Part shown: piece by piece, positions 1 through 9,550 of the stretch
Layout: each line of letters opens with the position of its first letter
Position numbering within the stretch: the first letter of the stretch is position 1
The notes under the pieces: model-generated
Told to the model about the DNA's origin: nothing
The model's database searches: none
What the model saw: the letters and a program-made list of their open reading frames with translations, nothing else
Source: Luteimonas sp. S4-F44
GTDB lineage: Bacteria > Pseudomonadota > Gammaproteobacteria > Xanthomonadales > Xanthomonadaceae
Length of the DNA stretch: 64,000 nt
Direction of reading: 5' to 3'
NCBI RefSeq assembly: GCF_022637415.1
Contig: NZ_CP093340.1
Coordinates: forward strand, 2,480,001-2,544,000
Position numbers and translations under genes: made by a program

Positions 1-1127
1 AGGTCCCATTGCTTGCAGCGCACGCCTTCGTCGTCGTAGCCGACCGCGCCCAGGCTGCCGGGCTGGGTCTTGTCGGCGACGAAGTTCACGATCTCGCTGC
101 CCCAGCGGTAACCGGCGTCGCGCTTGTCGAGTGTGGCGAAGCTGGTGCCGGCGTAGTTGGCCTCGTAGCCGAGCACGCGGTCGAGCTCGAGCGGGTGGCC
201 GACGTTCTCGTGGATGGTCAGAAACAGGTTCGACGGATCGAGCACGAGGTCGTAACGGCCGGGCTGGACCGAGGGCGCGCGCAACTTCTCGCGGGCCTGC
301 CGGGCGGCGGCGACCGCGTCCTCGCGCATGTCGTAGGCGCGGTCGTAGGCGACCACGCCGCCAGGCAGTTCGAAACGCTGCGCGGGGTCCGGCGTGAGGT
401 ACTCGTAGCCCAGCCCCATCGGCGCCGACAGACCATCGCGGGTGCGGAACTTGCCGCTGGCCTTGTCGATCGCGGTGACCGTGAACGGCGCCCAGATCCG
501 GTGCACGTCCTGGTCGATGTACGAGCCGTCGGTGCTGGCGAAGTACTTCTGCTCGTTGACCAGGAACAGCCGCGAGCCGACGAAATCGGCGCCGGCGGCG
601 ATCGCGGCGGCATTGACGTCGAGCAGCAGCGCGACCTTGTCCTCGACCGGCACCGCCATACCGTTGCGCGCAATCGGCGTGCGCCAGGCGACCTCGCCCA
701 CGCCCGCGACCGGCGCCAGTTGCACCGGCGTCGCCTGGATGCGCGCGTTGGCTTTCGCGATCGCCACCGCCTGACGCGCGGCCGCAGCGACGCTGTCGGG
801 ATCGAGCGCATTGGTCGCCGCGAATCCCCAGGCGCCATCGGCGAGCACACGGATGCCCACGCCGGTGGATTCTTCGTTGACGACGTTCTCCACCCGCGCC
901 TCGCGGGTCATCACGTACTGGCGCAGATAGCGGCCGATGCGCACATCGCAGTAGCCGGCGCCACCATCGCGCGCGGCCTGCAGGGCAACATCGGCGAGCC
1001 GTCTCTTGACGGCGGGGTCGAGCGCGGTGGTCAGTTCCTCGGCCGCGATCACCCGGCCGATCCCGCCCGGCAAGAACAGGCTGCCCAGCCCGATCCCCCC
1101 CAGGGCCATGAAGTCGCGACGCCGCAT
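1..1127 (-). CDS. TldD/PmbA-family metalloprotease, partial (C-terminus off the window)
   Basis: The reading frame begins at an ATG at 1127 behind a GGGGAGAG ribosome-binding site and runs off the left edge without a stop, giving about 375 residues. The N-terminus MRRRDFMALGG has a twin-arginine followed by a hydrophobic stretch to about residue 28, so Tat export is likely. The metal-binding motif HENVGH is visible near residue 300, as in TldD proteins. TldD/TldE proteins are zinc proteases that process peptides; secreted Tat-tagged members are common in Xanthomonadaceae and are often paired with a second TldD/PmbA-like gene, which would lie to the left. The family is clear, the substrate unknown. 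Confidence 0.85.
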   Translation of the reverse strand, partial: MRRRDFMALGGIGLGSLFLPGGIGRVIAAEELTTALDPAVKRRLADVALQAARDGGAGYCDVRIGRYLRQYVMTREARVENVVNEESTGVGIRVLADGAWGFAATNALDPDSVAAAARQAVAIAKANARIQATPVQLAPVAGVGEVAWRTPIARNGMAVPVEDKVALLLDVNAAAIAAGADFVGSRLFLVNEQKYFASTDGSYIDQDVHRIWAPFTVTAIDKASGKFRTRDGLSAPMGLGYEYLTPDPAQRFELPGGVVAYDRAYDMREDAVAAARQAREKLRAPSVQPGRYDLVLDPSNLFLTIHENVGHPLELDRVLGYEANYAGTSFATLDKRDAGYRWGSEIVNFVADKTQPGSLGAVGYDDEGVRCKQWD

Positions 1128-1204
1128 TGCACTCTCCCCGCGGCGATGGCCGCACAACCCCCGATTCTTCTGCGCTCAGCGCCAATGCGTCAAATCCAAA
1201 CCAC

Positions 1205-1283
1205 AACCGGGGTCAGAGTGCATTTTTGCTCGAAGGCACGCACGCATCATGCGACATGCGAAAAATGCACTTTGACCCCGGTT
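1205..1283. repeat. REP-like palindromic element
   Basis: Two arms of about 25 nt (1205-1229 and 1258-1283) are nearly perfect inverted copies. The left arm contains ccggggtcagagtgcat and the right arm atgcactttgaccccgg. The loop contains a smaller cgcat/atgcg stem. It lies between divergently oriented genes (TldD family and DUF885), and a related element lies at 3197-3331. Such GGGGTCA...TGCATTTT palindromes are typical of REP sequences mobilised by RAYT transposases. No RAYT gene is in this window. Confidence 0.7.
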
Positions 1284-1377
1284 TGGGGCGCTGGGTCGAG
1301 CCGACACGATCGGCACATGCGGCGCGGTGGCGGCGCCTCTATGCTTGCGCGCTGTCCCAATGCCTGGAAATTGCCGC

Positions 1378-3189
1378 ATGCGCCGTTCTCTGCTCGCCGT
1401 CGCCGTACTCACCGCCGCCCTCGCCGGCTGCAACCGGGAGGCGCCGAGCGCCCCCGCCAACGCGCAGGATGGCGCAGCTGCCACGGCACCCTCGCCCGCC
1501 GACGCGGCATTCGCCGAACTGTCGAAGCGCTACCTCGACGAGGTGATGGCGCTGTCGCCGGTGTCGGCCACGCAGATCGGCGACCACCGCTTCGATGCCG
1601 AGGTCGACGACCTCTCGGCAGCGGGTCGGCAGGCAGGCCTGGACTTCAATCGCCGCTACCTGGCCGAGCTTGGCGCGATCGACTTCGACAAGCTCTCGCG
1701 CGAGAACCGCGTGGACGCGCTGATTCTGCGCAACCAGCTCGAATACGGGATCTGGGACACCGAGGTCATGCAGAGCTGGGCCTGGGATCCGCAGACCTAC
1801 AGCGGGCTGGCCGGCGGCGCGATCTACGGGTTGATGGCACGCGAGTTCGCGCCGATGCCCGAACGTCTGAAGTCGGCGACGCAGCGCATGGAGAAGATTC
1901 CGGCGATCCTCGCCCAGGCGCGCGAGAACCTGGATCCGGCGCGCGTGCCGCCGACCCACGCACGCACGGTCGCGGCGCAGAACAAGGGCGTCCTGGCGCT
2001 GATCGAGACGTTCATCACGCCCAATGCCGACCAGTTGCAGGGGCAGGACCGCGCGCGCCTGGACGCGGCGGTCGAAACGCTGCGCGCCGCGGTCGAGGAA
2101 CACCAGGCCTGGCTCGACGGTACGCTGGTGCCCAATGCCAAGGGCGAGTTCCGCATTGGCGCGGAGAAGTACGACCAGAAGCTCAAGTTCGCGCTCAATT
2201 CCTCGCTCTCGCGCCAGGACATCCGCCAGCGTGCCGAGGCCGAGCTGACCCGCATCCGCGACGAGATGTACACCGTCGCGCAGACGGTGCTCGAAGGCCG
2301 CGATGGCGCGCCCGCAACGCCGGCACAGCCGACCGAAGACCAGCGCCAGGCGGCGATCGAAGCGGCGATGGAGGTCGCCTATGCCGATCGCCCCGGGCGC
2401 GAGGAGGTTGTGGAATACGCGCGCCACACGCTCGATGTCGCCACCGAGTTCGTCCGCAAGCACGACCTGGTCACCGTGCCCAACGATCCGGTCAAGATCA
2501 TCCTGATGCCGGAGTTCCAGCGCGGCGTCGCGGCGGCGTATTGCGATTCGCCTGGCCCGCTCGACAAGGGGCTGGACACCTACTACGCGATCTCGCCGAT
2601 TCCCGAAGACTGGAACGATGCCCAGGTCGATTCGTTCCTTCGCGAGTACAACAAGCACATGTTGCACGTGCTGACGATCCACGAGGCGATGCCCGGTCAC
2701 TACCTGGAAGGCGCGCATTCGGTGAACCATCCCTCGACGCTGCGCGCGGTGTTCCGCTCCGGCCCGTTCGCCGAAGGCTGGGCGGTGTACACCGAGCGGA
2801 TGATGGCCGACGCCGGCTATGCCGACAGCGATCCGCTGTTCCGGCTGATGCAGCTCAAGTTCTATGCGCGCGCGGTCGCCAACGCGATCCTCGACCAGGG
2901 CATCCATGTCGACAACTGGACCAAGGAGCAGGCGCTGGATCTGATGGTGCGCCAGACGTTCCAGCAGCAGAGCGAGGCCGAGGGCAAGTGGACGCGTGCG
3001 CAGCTGTCGTCGACCCAGTTGGCGACCTACTTCGTCGGCGCGCAGGAGCACTTCGACGCCCGCAAGGCGGCCGAGGCCGCGCGCGGCGAGGCGTTCAACC
3101 TCAAGCAGTACCACGACGACATGCTCGCCCAGGGCGCACCGCCGGTCCGCTTCGCGCGCCAACTGATGCTCAACGAAGAGATCCAGTAA
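1378..3189 (+). CDS. DUF885 family lipoprotein, putative metallopeptidase
   Basis: A 603-residue protein starting at MRRSLLAVAV, chosen over an upstream in-frame ATG at 1327 because it gives a standard lipoprotein signal peptide ending at LAGC. The remainder matches the DUF885 family of secreted proteins. The putative zinc-binding motif HEAMPGH is at residues 435-441, within the stretch LTIHEAMPGHYLEGAHS. DUF885 proteins are thought to be envelope peptidases, but this is mostly from the motif, so the substrate is unknown. REP-like palindromes lie on both sides of the gene, making it a monocistronic island. Confidence 0.88.
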   Translation: MRRSLLAVAVLTAALAGCNREAPSAPANAQDGAAATAPSPADAAFAELSKRYLDEVMALSPVSATQIGDHRFDAEVDDLSAAGRQAGLDFNRRYLAELGAIDFDKLSRENRVDALILRNQLEYGIWDTEVMQSWAWDPQTYSGLAGGAIYGLMAREFAPMPERLKSATQRMEKIPAILAQARENLDPARVPPTHARTVAAQNKGVLALIETFITPNADQLQGQDRARLDAAVETLRAAVEEHQAWLDGTLVPNAKGEFRIGAEKYDQKLKFALNSSLSRQDIRQRAEAELTRIRDEMYTVAQTVLEGRDGAPATPAQPTEDQRQAAIEAAMEVAYADRPGREEVVEYARHTLDVATEFVRKHDLVTVPNDPVKIILMPEFQRGVAAAYCDSPGPLDKGLDTYYAISPIPEDWNDAQVDSFLREYNKHMLHVLTIHEAMPGHYLEGAHSVNHPSTLRAVFRSGPFAEGWAVYTERMMADAGYADSDPLFRLMQLKFYARAVANAILDQGIHVDNWTKEQALDLMVRQTFQQQSEAEGKWTRAQLSSTQLATYFVGAQEHFDARKAAEAARGEAFNLKQYHDDMLAQGAPPVRFARQLMLNEEIQ

Positions 3190-3196
3190 CCCGAAA

Positions 3197-3331
3197 AACC
3201 GGGGTCAGCATGCAATTTACAGCGCGTGGATCGGCGCCTTGTCGCCCACGCAAAACTGCACGCTGACCCCGTTTCTACTGACCCCGTTTCTAGTTTCTAG
3301 GGCCTTCGAAAATGCACGCTGCCCCCGGTGT
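3197..3331. repeat. Composite REP-like element with a 15-bp tandem duplication
   Basis: The left arm at 3197-3218 (aaccggggtcagcatgcaat...) pairs with a right arm at 3251-3270 (caaaactgcacgctgacccc). Then ctgaccccgtttcta occurs twice in exact tandem (3263-3277 and 3278-3292). A further partial arm, aaaatgcacgctgcccccgg, follows at about 3309-3328. The core matches the element at 1205-1283. The complex looks like one REP unit plus a truncated second copy, sitting between the convergent DUF885 and regulator genes, where it may also act as a terminator. Confidence 0.65.
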
Positions 3332-4408
3332 TCAGGGGCGAGCGGCGGCGAAGGCGTCGGGCAGTGTCTGCACCTGGCCGCAGCGGCTGGGATCGTAGCC
3401 GGGCAGCAGGCCGAGTTCGTGGCGAAAGCCCTCGCTGCGCAAAAGATCGAGCAGCCCGCGCAAGCGTCCGGATTCGAGCACGTCGTTGTGGCACAGGAAG
3501 AAGTAGTGCTCGGTGACCAGCGGGTGGAAGTCCAGCCCGTAGCGCCGAGCCGGGGGTTCGAGCGCGAAGCCGACGTCGGCCAGGCCGCTGGCGACGTATG
3601 CGGCCACCGCAGCGTGGGTCAACTCCTCGACGTCGCAGGCGCGGATGCGGTCGAAGGCGATGCCGTGGCTGGCCAGCATGGTCTCGAACAGCAGCCGCGT
3701 GCCCGACCCGGGCTGGCGGTGGATCACGCGGATGTCGGGCCGTTCCAGGTCCTGCAGCGTGCCGATGCCCAGCGGATTGCCAGCCGCGAGCACTAGCCCC
3801 TGGCGGCGCATCGCCAGGTGGATCACGCGATCGGCATCCAGGTCGAGGCGCGGACGGTAGTGCGCGAATAAGGGCGCTTCGAGCGTGCCGATCGGCAGGT
3901 GCAGGCCGGCGATGTCGCAAGCGCCGGTGCGCAGCGCGGCCAACGCGTCGTCGGGGCTGCGGTACTTGAGGTCCAGCGCCACGTCCGATGCCGCCATCGC
4001 ACGGCGCAGCGTCTCCACGCCGAAGCCATGCGAGGCATGCACGCGCAATGGCCGCGCATGCGCGCCGACCGTGCGTTCGAGTTCGGCCTCCAGTTCCGTC
4101 GCCAGGCTGTCGAGTAACGGCGACAGGCGCGCGGCGATCCGGCTGTCGGCCCAGACCAGGCGCTCGCCGATCGCCGTCAGCGAGGCCCCACGGCCGCGGC
4201 TCATGCGCAGTAGCGGCTGCCCGAACACCGCCTGCGCGTCCTGCAACCGCCCCCAGGCGTAACGGTAGGACACCCCAGCCTGGCGAGCAGCCGCGGCGAG
4301 CGAGCCAGTCGCCCGCACAGCCAACAGCAGGTCGACCAGTGGCGACGACAAGCCCACGCCGTCGCTGTTCTCGAGCGTCCATTGCGGCTGGATGCGGACC
4401 TTGTACAT
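3332..4408 (-). CDS. ModE-like HTH regulator with molybdate/substrate-binding-protein domain
   Basis: A 358-residue regulator starting at MYKVRIQPQW; an in-frame start 30 nt upstream (4438) is less typical of the family. Residues 1-110 form a ModE/LysR-like winged helix, with GSLAAAARQAGVSYRYAWG as the HTH region. The rest resembles a type 2 periplasmic-binding-protein domain (RQPGSGTRLLFE, GLADVGFALEPPARRYGLDF) of the kind fused to ModE-type HTHs. It diverges from an operon encoding an OFA transporter, FdhD and a molybdenum-type formate dehydrogenase homologue, so it probably senses molybdate or a related oxyanion and controls that operon. The ligand is inferred from family and context only. 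Confidence 0.82.
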   Translation of the reverse strand: MYKVRIQPQWTLENSDGVGLSSPLVDLLLAVRATGSLAAAARQAGVSYRYAWGRLQDAQAVFGQPLLRMSRGRGASLTAIGERLVWADSRIAARLSPLLDSLATELEAELERTVGAHARPLRVHASHGFGVETLRRAMAASDVALDLKYRSPDDALAALRTGACDIAGLHLPIGTLEAPLFAHYRPRLDLDADRVIHLAMRRQGLVLAAGNPLGIGTLQDLERPDIRVIHRQPGSGTRLLFETMLASHGIAFDRIRACDVEELTHAAVAAYVASGLADVGFALEPPARRYGLDFHPLVTEHYFFLCHNDVLESGRLRGLLDLLRSEGFRHELGLLPGYDPSRCGQVQTLPDAFAAARP

Positions 4409-4440
4409 CGCGACTCCCGCCCGCGTCGGCGGGACCAATA

Positions 4441-4544
4441 GGCTTTCGAAAGCCGATTATTAGACCAATGGCGCTTCACGTACAGGCCTGATGCGGCTAC
4501 CGTTGCGACACTTTGTCGCATCAGATATGCATTTCACAGCATAT
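4441..4544. promoter_or_regulatory. Divergent promoter region with three dyads (candidate operators)
   Basis: Between the regulator and the OFA transporter there are three inverted repeats. GGCTTTCGAAAGCC (4441-4454) is a perfect palindrome. TGCGACA-CTT-TGTCGCA (4504-4520) has perfect 7-bp arms. ATATGC-N8-GCATAT (4525-4544) has the size and AT character of a ModE-type dyad. At least one is likely the binding site of the divergent ModE-like regulator. Which one is used cannot be told from sequence. Confidence 0.55.
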
Positions 4545-4587
4545 TTGGCCGCGATACCGCATCCGGCTGATCGATTCGGGAGGATCC

Positions 4588-6273
4588 ATGGCCAACAGCA
4601 CCGCAGCTCCGCTTCCTGCCGCCGCAGCGCCTTCGGGCGGCCTGCTGTCAAAAGAACGCATCATCGCCAAGGCCGGTTTCAACCGCTGGCTGGTTCCGCC
4701 GGCCGCACTGGCGATCCACCTGTGCATCGGCATGGCCTACGGCTTCAGCGTGTTCTGGCTGCCGCTGTCGATGGCCGTCGGCATCAATGCGCCGGTCGCC
4801 TGCGGCCCTGAGATGGGCTTCTTCGCACGCATCACCTCCGCCAGCTGCGACTGGCAGATCAGCGAACTGCAGTGGATGTACACGCTGTTCTTCGTGCTGC
4901 TGGGCTGCTCGGCCGCGATCTGGGGCGGCTGGCTCGAACGCGTCGGCCCGCGCAAGGCCGGCTTCGTGGCCGCCCTGTGCTGGTGCGGCGGCCTGCTGAT
5001 CTCCGCGCTTGGCGTCCATCTGCATCAGATCTGGATGCTGTGGTTGGGCTCGGGCGTGATCGGTGGCATCGGCCTGGGGCTGGGCTACATCTCGCCGGTG
5101 TCGACGCTGATCAAGTGGTTTCCCGATCGCCGCGGCATGGCGACCGGCATGGCGATCATGGGCTTCGGTGGCGGCGCGCTGATCGGCAGCCCGCTGGCCG
5201 ACATGCTGATGCGCCACTTCGCGACCCCGACCTCGGTCGGCGTCAAGGAGACGTTCCTGGTCATGGCGGTGGTCTACTTCGTCTTCATGATGGCCGGCGC
5301 GTTCGGCTACCGCGTGCCGCCGACCGGCTGGAAGCCCAGGGGCTGGACGCCGCCGCCGGCGTCCAACAACGCGATGATCACCCAGGGCCACGTGCACGTG
5401 AAGAAAGTCTGGGGCATTCCGCAGTTCTGGCTGGTGTGGGCGGTGCTGTGCCTCAACGTCTCGGCCGGTATCGGCGTGCTGGGTCTGGCCTCACCGATGC
5501 TGCAGGAAATGTTCGGCGGTCGCCTGATCGGGGTCGACGCCGGCTTCGGCGACCTCAGCGGCGAGCAGCTGTCGGCGATCGCCGCGATCGCGGCAGGCTT
5601 CGTCGGCATGCTGAGCCTGGCCAACATCGTCGGCCGGTTCTTCTGGGCTTCGATGTCCGACAAATTCGGACGCAAGCTCACCTACTCGATCTTCTTCGTG
5701 CTCGGCATCGCGCTGTACGCCGCCGCGCCCACGCTCGGCAACGCCGGTTCGATTGCGCTGTTCGTCATCGCCTTCTGCGTGATCCTGTCGATGTACGGCG
5801 GCGGCTTCGCCACCGTACCGGCGTACCTGGCCGATCTGTTCGGCACCCAGCACGTGGGCGCGATCCACGGGCGGCTGCTCACCGCGTGGGCTGCGGCCGG
5901 CATCCTCGGCCCGCTGGTGATCGGCCATATGCGCGAGTACCAACTGAGCCTGGGCATGCCGCCTTCGCAGGTCTACAACACCACGATGTACATCCTGGCC
6001 GGCATGCTCGCGCTGGGCCTGGTGTGCAACCTGCTGGTGCGCCCGGTGAACGCGAAGTACTTCATGACGCCCGAGGAGCTGGCGCACGAGAAGCAGCTGG
6101 CGCACGAGAAGGTCGACGCCAGCGGCAAGTCGCTGCTCTCCCAGGACGATATGGACCGCATCGGCTCGGGTGGTAACCCGCTGCTGGTCGCGTTCTGCTG
6201 GGCGGCTGTCGGCATTCCGCTCGCCTTCGGCATCTGGAAGACGCTGGAGAAGGCGTTGGTGCTGTTCTCCTGA
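4588..6273 (+). CDS. OFA-family MFS transporter (oxalate/formate antiporter type)
   Basis: A 561-residue membrane protein starting at ATG 4588 just after GGGAGGATCC. It has about twelve hydrophobic segments, an MFS signature DRRGMATGMAIMGFGGGAL after TM4, and GRFFWASMSDKFGRK in the middle, as in the oxalate:formate antiporter family. Between the first two helices is an unusual Cys-bearing loop (VACGPEMGFFARITSASCDW) seen in long OFA members. The gene is followed after 44 nt by fdhD, and the neighbours suggest formate or a related small organic acid as substrate. This is inferred from context; OFA members vary in specificity. Confidence 0.85.
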   Translation: MANSTAAPLPAAAAPSGGLLSKERIIAKAGFNRWLVPPAALAIHLCIGMAYGFSVFWLPLSMAVGINAPVACGPEMGFFARITSASCDWQISELQWMYTLFFVLLGCSAAIWGGWLERVGPRKAGFVAALCWCGGLLISALGVHLHQIWMLWLGSGVIGGIGLGLGYISPVSTLIKWFPDRRGMATGMAIMGFGGGALIGSPLADMLMRHFATPTSVGVKETFLVMAVVYFVFMMAGAFGYRVPPTGWKPRGWTPPPASNNAMITQGHVHVKKVWGIPQFWLVWAVLCLNVSAGIGVLGLASPMLQEMFGGRLIGVDAGFGDLSGEQLSAIAAIAAGFVGMLSLANIVGRFFWASMSDKFGRKLTYSIFFVLGIALYAAAPTLGNAGSIALFVIAFCVILSMYGGGFATVPAYLADLFGTQHVGAIHGRLLTAWAAAGILGPLVIGHMREYQLSLGMPPSQVYNTTMYILAGMLALGLVCNLLVRPVNAKYFMTPEELAHEKQLAHEKVDASGKSLLSQDDMDRIGSGGNPLLVAFCWAAVGIPLAFGIWKTLEKALVLFS

Positions 6274-6317
6274 CCTCGCCGGCGGGCACTCACGGGCCCG
6301 CCGCTATCGTCATCGCC

Positions 6318-7199
6318 ATGACCCAGGCCCCCGCTCCCGATCCCGATCTGCCCCAAGGCGCCGTGCTGCGTTCGGTCGAACGCTGGCGCGGCGGTGCGGG
6401 CCACCGGCTCGACGACGCCATCGCCGAGGAAGTGCCGGTGGCGTTCGTCTACAACGACGCGCCCTTCGCGGTGATGATGGCCACGCCGGCCGACCTCGAG
6501 GATTTCGCACGCGGCTTCGCGCTGAGCGAGGGCATCGTCGAACGTCCGGACGATGTCGCGATCGAAGGCATCGAGCACCTGCTCGAAGGCATCGAGATCC
6601 GCCTGCGCATTCCCGACGCTCGCGCCGAGGCGCTGGCCGCGCGTCGGCGCAGCATGAGCGGGCGCAGCGGCTGCGGCGTATGCGGCAGCGAGCTGCTGGA
6701 AGCCGCGCTGCGCCAGCCGCCGCCGGTCACGGCCGATGTGCGCATCGAGGTCCACGCCCTGCAACGCGCACTGCGGCAGTTGCGCGGCAGCCAATCGATC
6801 AACGCACTGACCGGCGCTACCCACGCCGCCGGCTGGGCCGCGACCGACGGCTCCCTGTTACTGGTGCGCGAAGATATCGGCCGGCACAACGCGCTCGACA
6901 AGCTGATTGGCGCGCTGCACGGTGCCGATCATGCGGTGACCGCGGGCTTTCTGGTCGTCACCAGCCGCGCCAGCTACGAAATGGCGATGAAGGCCGCCAG
7001 CGCAGGCATTGCCCTGATGGCCGCGATCTCCGCCCCCACCGCACTGGCGATCTCGCTCGCCCAGCGCGCCAACCTCACCTTGATCGGCTTCGCCCGCGAC
7101 GACGGGCACGCCGTGTACACCCACGCGCAGCGGCTGCTGCCCGAGTCGGCGCCGTCGCCGTCCGCAGCCCCGCGCCCCGGCAGGAGTTCCACGCCATGA
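6318..7199 (+). CDS. fdhD: FdhD, formate dehydrogenase accessory sulfurtransferase
   Basis: A 293-residue protein matching FdhD, which passes sulfur from IscS to the molybdenum cofactor before insertion into formate dehydrogenase. The CxxC pair essential for sulfur transfer is at residues 119 and 122 (SGCGVCGSELL). The stretch REDIGRHNALDKLIGALHGAD is also typical. The stop overlaps the start of the next gene by four bases (ATGA), implying translational coupling with its client enzyme. Confidence 0.95.
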   Translation: MTQAPAPDPDLPQGAVLRSVERWRGGAGHRLDDAIAEEVPVAFVYNDAPFAVMMATPADLEDFARGFALSEGIVERPDDVAIEGIEHLLEGIEIRLRIPDARAEALAARRRSMSGRSGCGVCGSELLEAALRQPPPVTADVRIEVHALQRALRQLRGSQSINALTGATHAAGWAATDGSLLLVREDIGRHNALDKLIGALHGADHAVTAGFLVVTSRASYEMAMKAASAGIALMAAISAPTALAISLAQRANLTLIGFARDDGHAVYTHAQRLLPESAPSPSAAPRPGRSSTP

Positions 7200-9550
7200 G
7201 CAAGCAACCGATCCGCAAGTACGACGCCCCCGCCGGCGGCTGGGGTGCGCTCAAGAGCGTCGCCAAGGCGCTGATGGACCAGAACATCGCGGTCGACGGC
7301 GCCAAGACGCTGCTGCGCGCCAACCAGCCCGACGGCTTCGACTGCCCCGGCTGCGCCTGGCCCGACCGCGACCACACCTCGACGTTCGAATTCTGCGAGA
7401 ACGGCGCCAAGGCCGTCGCAGCCGAGGCCACCAAGTTCCGCGCCGGACCCGAACTGTTCGCGCGCTACAGCGTTGCCGAGCTGCGCGGCTACAGCGACCA
7501 CTGGCTCGAGGGCCAGGGCCGGCTCACCACGCCGATGCGCTATGACGCAGCCACCGACCATTACGTGCCGACGACGTGGGACGAGGCCTTTGCGCTGATC
7601 GCCCGGCACCTCAATGCCCTGCCCTCGCCCGACGAGGCGATCTTCTACACCTCCGGGCGCACCTCCAACGAGGCGGCGTTCCTCTACCAGCTGTTCGTGC
7701 GCGAGTACGGCACCAACAACTTCCCCGACTGCTCGAACATGTGCCACGAGTCGTCGGGCACCGCGCTCAAGAAGCAGATCGGTGTGGGCAAAGGCACGGT
7801 GTCGCTGCACGACTTCGAGTTGGCCGATGCGATCTTCATCTTCGGCCAGAACCCCGGCACCAACCATCCGCGCATGCTCGGCGAGCTGCGCGAGGCGGCA
7901 CGTCGCGGTTGTGCGATCGCTTCGTTCAATCCGCTGCGCGAGCGCGGCCTGGAGCGCTTCGCCGACCCGCAGGACAAGATCTCGATGCTGACCAACGGCT
8001 CGACGCAGATCTCCTCAGACTACTTCCAGCTCAAGATCGGCGGCGATCTGGCGGCGATCAAGGGCATGATCAAGCACGTGCTCGAGCGCGACGTCGAGGT
8101 CACCGGCCAGGGCGGCGACTCGCTGCTCGACCAGGCGTTCATCGCCGAACACACGTCCGGCTTCGATGCGTTCGCCGCCGACGTGCTGGCCGAACCCTGG
8201 GAGATCATCGTCGAGGAATCGGGCCTCGACGAGGCGCAGATCCGCCGCGCAGGCGAGCTGTACCTGAAGTCCGAGCGGGTCATCGCGTGCTGGGGCATGG
8301 GCATCACTCAGCACAAGCATTCGGTCGCGACGATCAACATGCTGACCAACCTGCTGTTGCTGCGCGGCAACCTCGGCCGCCCGGGTGCCGGCGCCTGCCC
8401 GGTGCGCGGCCACAGCAACGTGCAGGGCGACCGCACGATGATGATCTACGAAAAGCCGCCGGCCGCATTCCTGGACCGGCTGCGCGACGTGTTCGGCTTC
8501 GAACCGCCACGCGAGGACGGCTACGACACCGTCGGCGCGATCGAGGCGATGATCGACGGCCGCGCGAAGGTGTTCTTCGGCATGGGCGGCAACTTCGCGA
8601 TCGCAACCCCCGACACCGAGGCGACCGCACGCGGACTGCGCAACTGCGCGCTCACCGTCAACGTCACCACCAAGCTCAATCGCACCCACCTCACCCACGG
8701 CCGCGAGGCGCTGATCCTGCCATGCCTGGGCCGGACCGAGATCGACATCCAGGCCCGCGGCGCGCAGGGCGTAACGGTCGAGGACTCGATGAGCATGGTG
8801 CACCTGTCGTCGGGCATCAATCCGCCGGCCTCCGACACCCTGCTGTCGGAGCCGGCGATCGTCGCGCACCTGGCCCACGCCACGCTCGGCGAGCGCAGCC
8901 GGGTGCCGTGGCTGGCGCTGATCGAGGACTACGACCGCATCCGCGACCTGATCGCCCGCACCTTCGACGATTTCCACGACTTCAACACCCGGGTCCGCGT
9001 GCCCGGCGGCTTCCGGCTGTCGAACACCGCACGCGATCGCCGCTGGCTTACCGAGACCGGCAAGGCGAATTTCGTGCCGGCCCGGGTGCCGACCGACAAT
9101 CCGATCCACCGCGCACGCCGCATGCACGGCGACCGCCCGGTATTCACGCTGGCGACCACGCGCTCGCACGACCAGTACAACACCACCGTCTACGGGCTGG
9201 ACGACCGCTACCGCGGCGTGTTCGGCGAGCGCCGCGTGCTGTTCATCGCGGCCGAGGACATCGCCGCGCTCGGCATGCGCGCCGGCGATTGGGTGGACCT
9301 GGAAAGCCTGAGCGAGGACGGGGTGCGGCGGCAGGCCAAGCGCTTCCTGCTGGTCGAGTACGCGATTCCGCGCGGCTGTCTGGCCGCCTACTACCCCGAG
9401 ACCAATCCGCTGGTGCCGTTGTCGAGCTACGCAGACGAATCGCGGACGCCGACGTCGAAGTCGGTGCCGGTGATCGTGACGCCGCACGTGCCCGACACCG
9501 ACGCCGCGGCCCCACGCCAGCGTGACATCCCCGCCGCCGTTGTCCGCTGA
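7196..9550 (+). CDS. FdhF/YdeP family molybdopterin oxidoreductase
   Basis: A 784-residue cytoplasmic protein (no signal peptide). N-terminal cysteines C50, C53 and C67 (CPGCAWPDRDH..FEFCENG) fit an iron-sulfur cluster. Molybdopterin-binding regions follow, with FGQNPGTNHPRM and VRGHSNVQGDRTM as characteristic patches. NMCHESSG places Cys183-His184 where FdhF has its metal-ligand Sec-His pair, so a Cys-type active site is likely. This is the YdeP-like branch, which lacks electron-transfer subunits and in Escherichia coli is linked to acid resistance. Formate oxidation is plausible given FdhD and the OFA carrier but unproven. Confidence 0.9.
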   Translation: MSKQPIRKYDAPAGGWGALKSVAKALMDQNIAVDGAKTLLRANQPDGFDCPGCAWPDRDHTSTFEFCENGAKAVAAEATKFRAGPELFARYSVAELRGYSDHWLEGQGRLTTPMRYDAATDHYVPTTWDEAFALIARHLNALPSPDEAIFYTSGRTSNEAAFLYQLFVREYGTNNFPDCSNMCHESSGTALKKQIGVGKGTVSLHDFELADAIFIFGQNPGTNHPRMLGELREAARRGCAIASFNPLRERGLERFADPQDKISMLTNGSTQISSDYFQLKIGGDLAAIKGMIKHVLERDVEVTGQGGDSLLDQAFIAEHTSGFDAFAADVLAEPWEIIVEESGLDEAQIRRAGELYLKSERVIACWGMGITQHKHSVATINMLTNLLLLRGNLGRPGAGACPVRGHSNVQGDRTMMIYEKPPAAFLDRLRDVFGFEPPREDGYDTVGAIEAMIDGRAKVFFGMGGNFAIATPDTEATARGLRNCALTVNVTTKLNRTHLTHGREALILPCLGRTEIDIQARGAQGVTVEDSMSMVHLSSGINPPASDTLLSEPAIVAHLAHATLGERSRVPWLALIEDYDRIRDLIARTFDDFHDFNTRVRVPGGFRLSNTARDRRWLTETGKANFVPARVPTDNPIHRARRMHGDRPVFTLATTRSHDQYNTTVYGLDDRYRGVFGERRVLFIAAEDIAALGMRAGDWVDLESLSEDGVRRQAKRFLLVEYAIPRGCLAAYYPETNPLVPLSSYADESRTPTSKSVPVIVTPHVPDTDAAAPRQRDIPAAVVR

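Noticed and set aside
9..3266. Very long open frame on the plus strand
   Set aside because: It runs antisense to the TldD-family gene and out of frame through the DUF885 gene. It is Arg/Gly-rich, without domains, and is a by-product of high GC.
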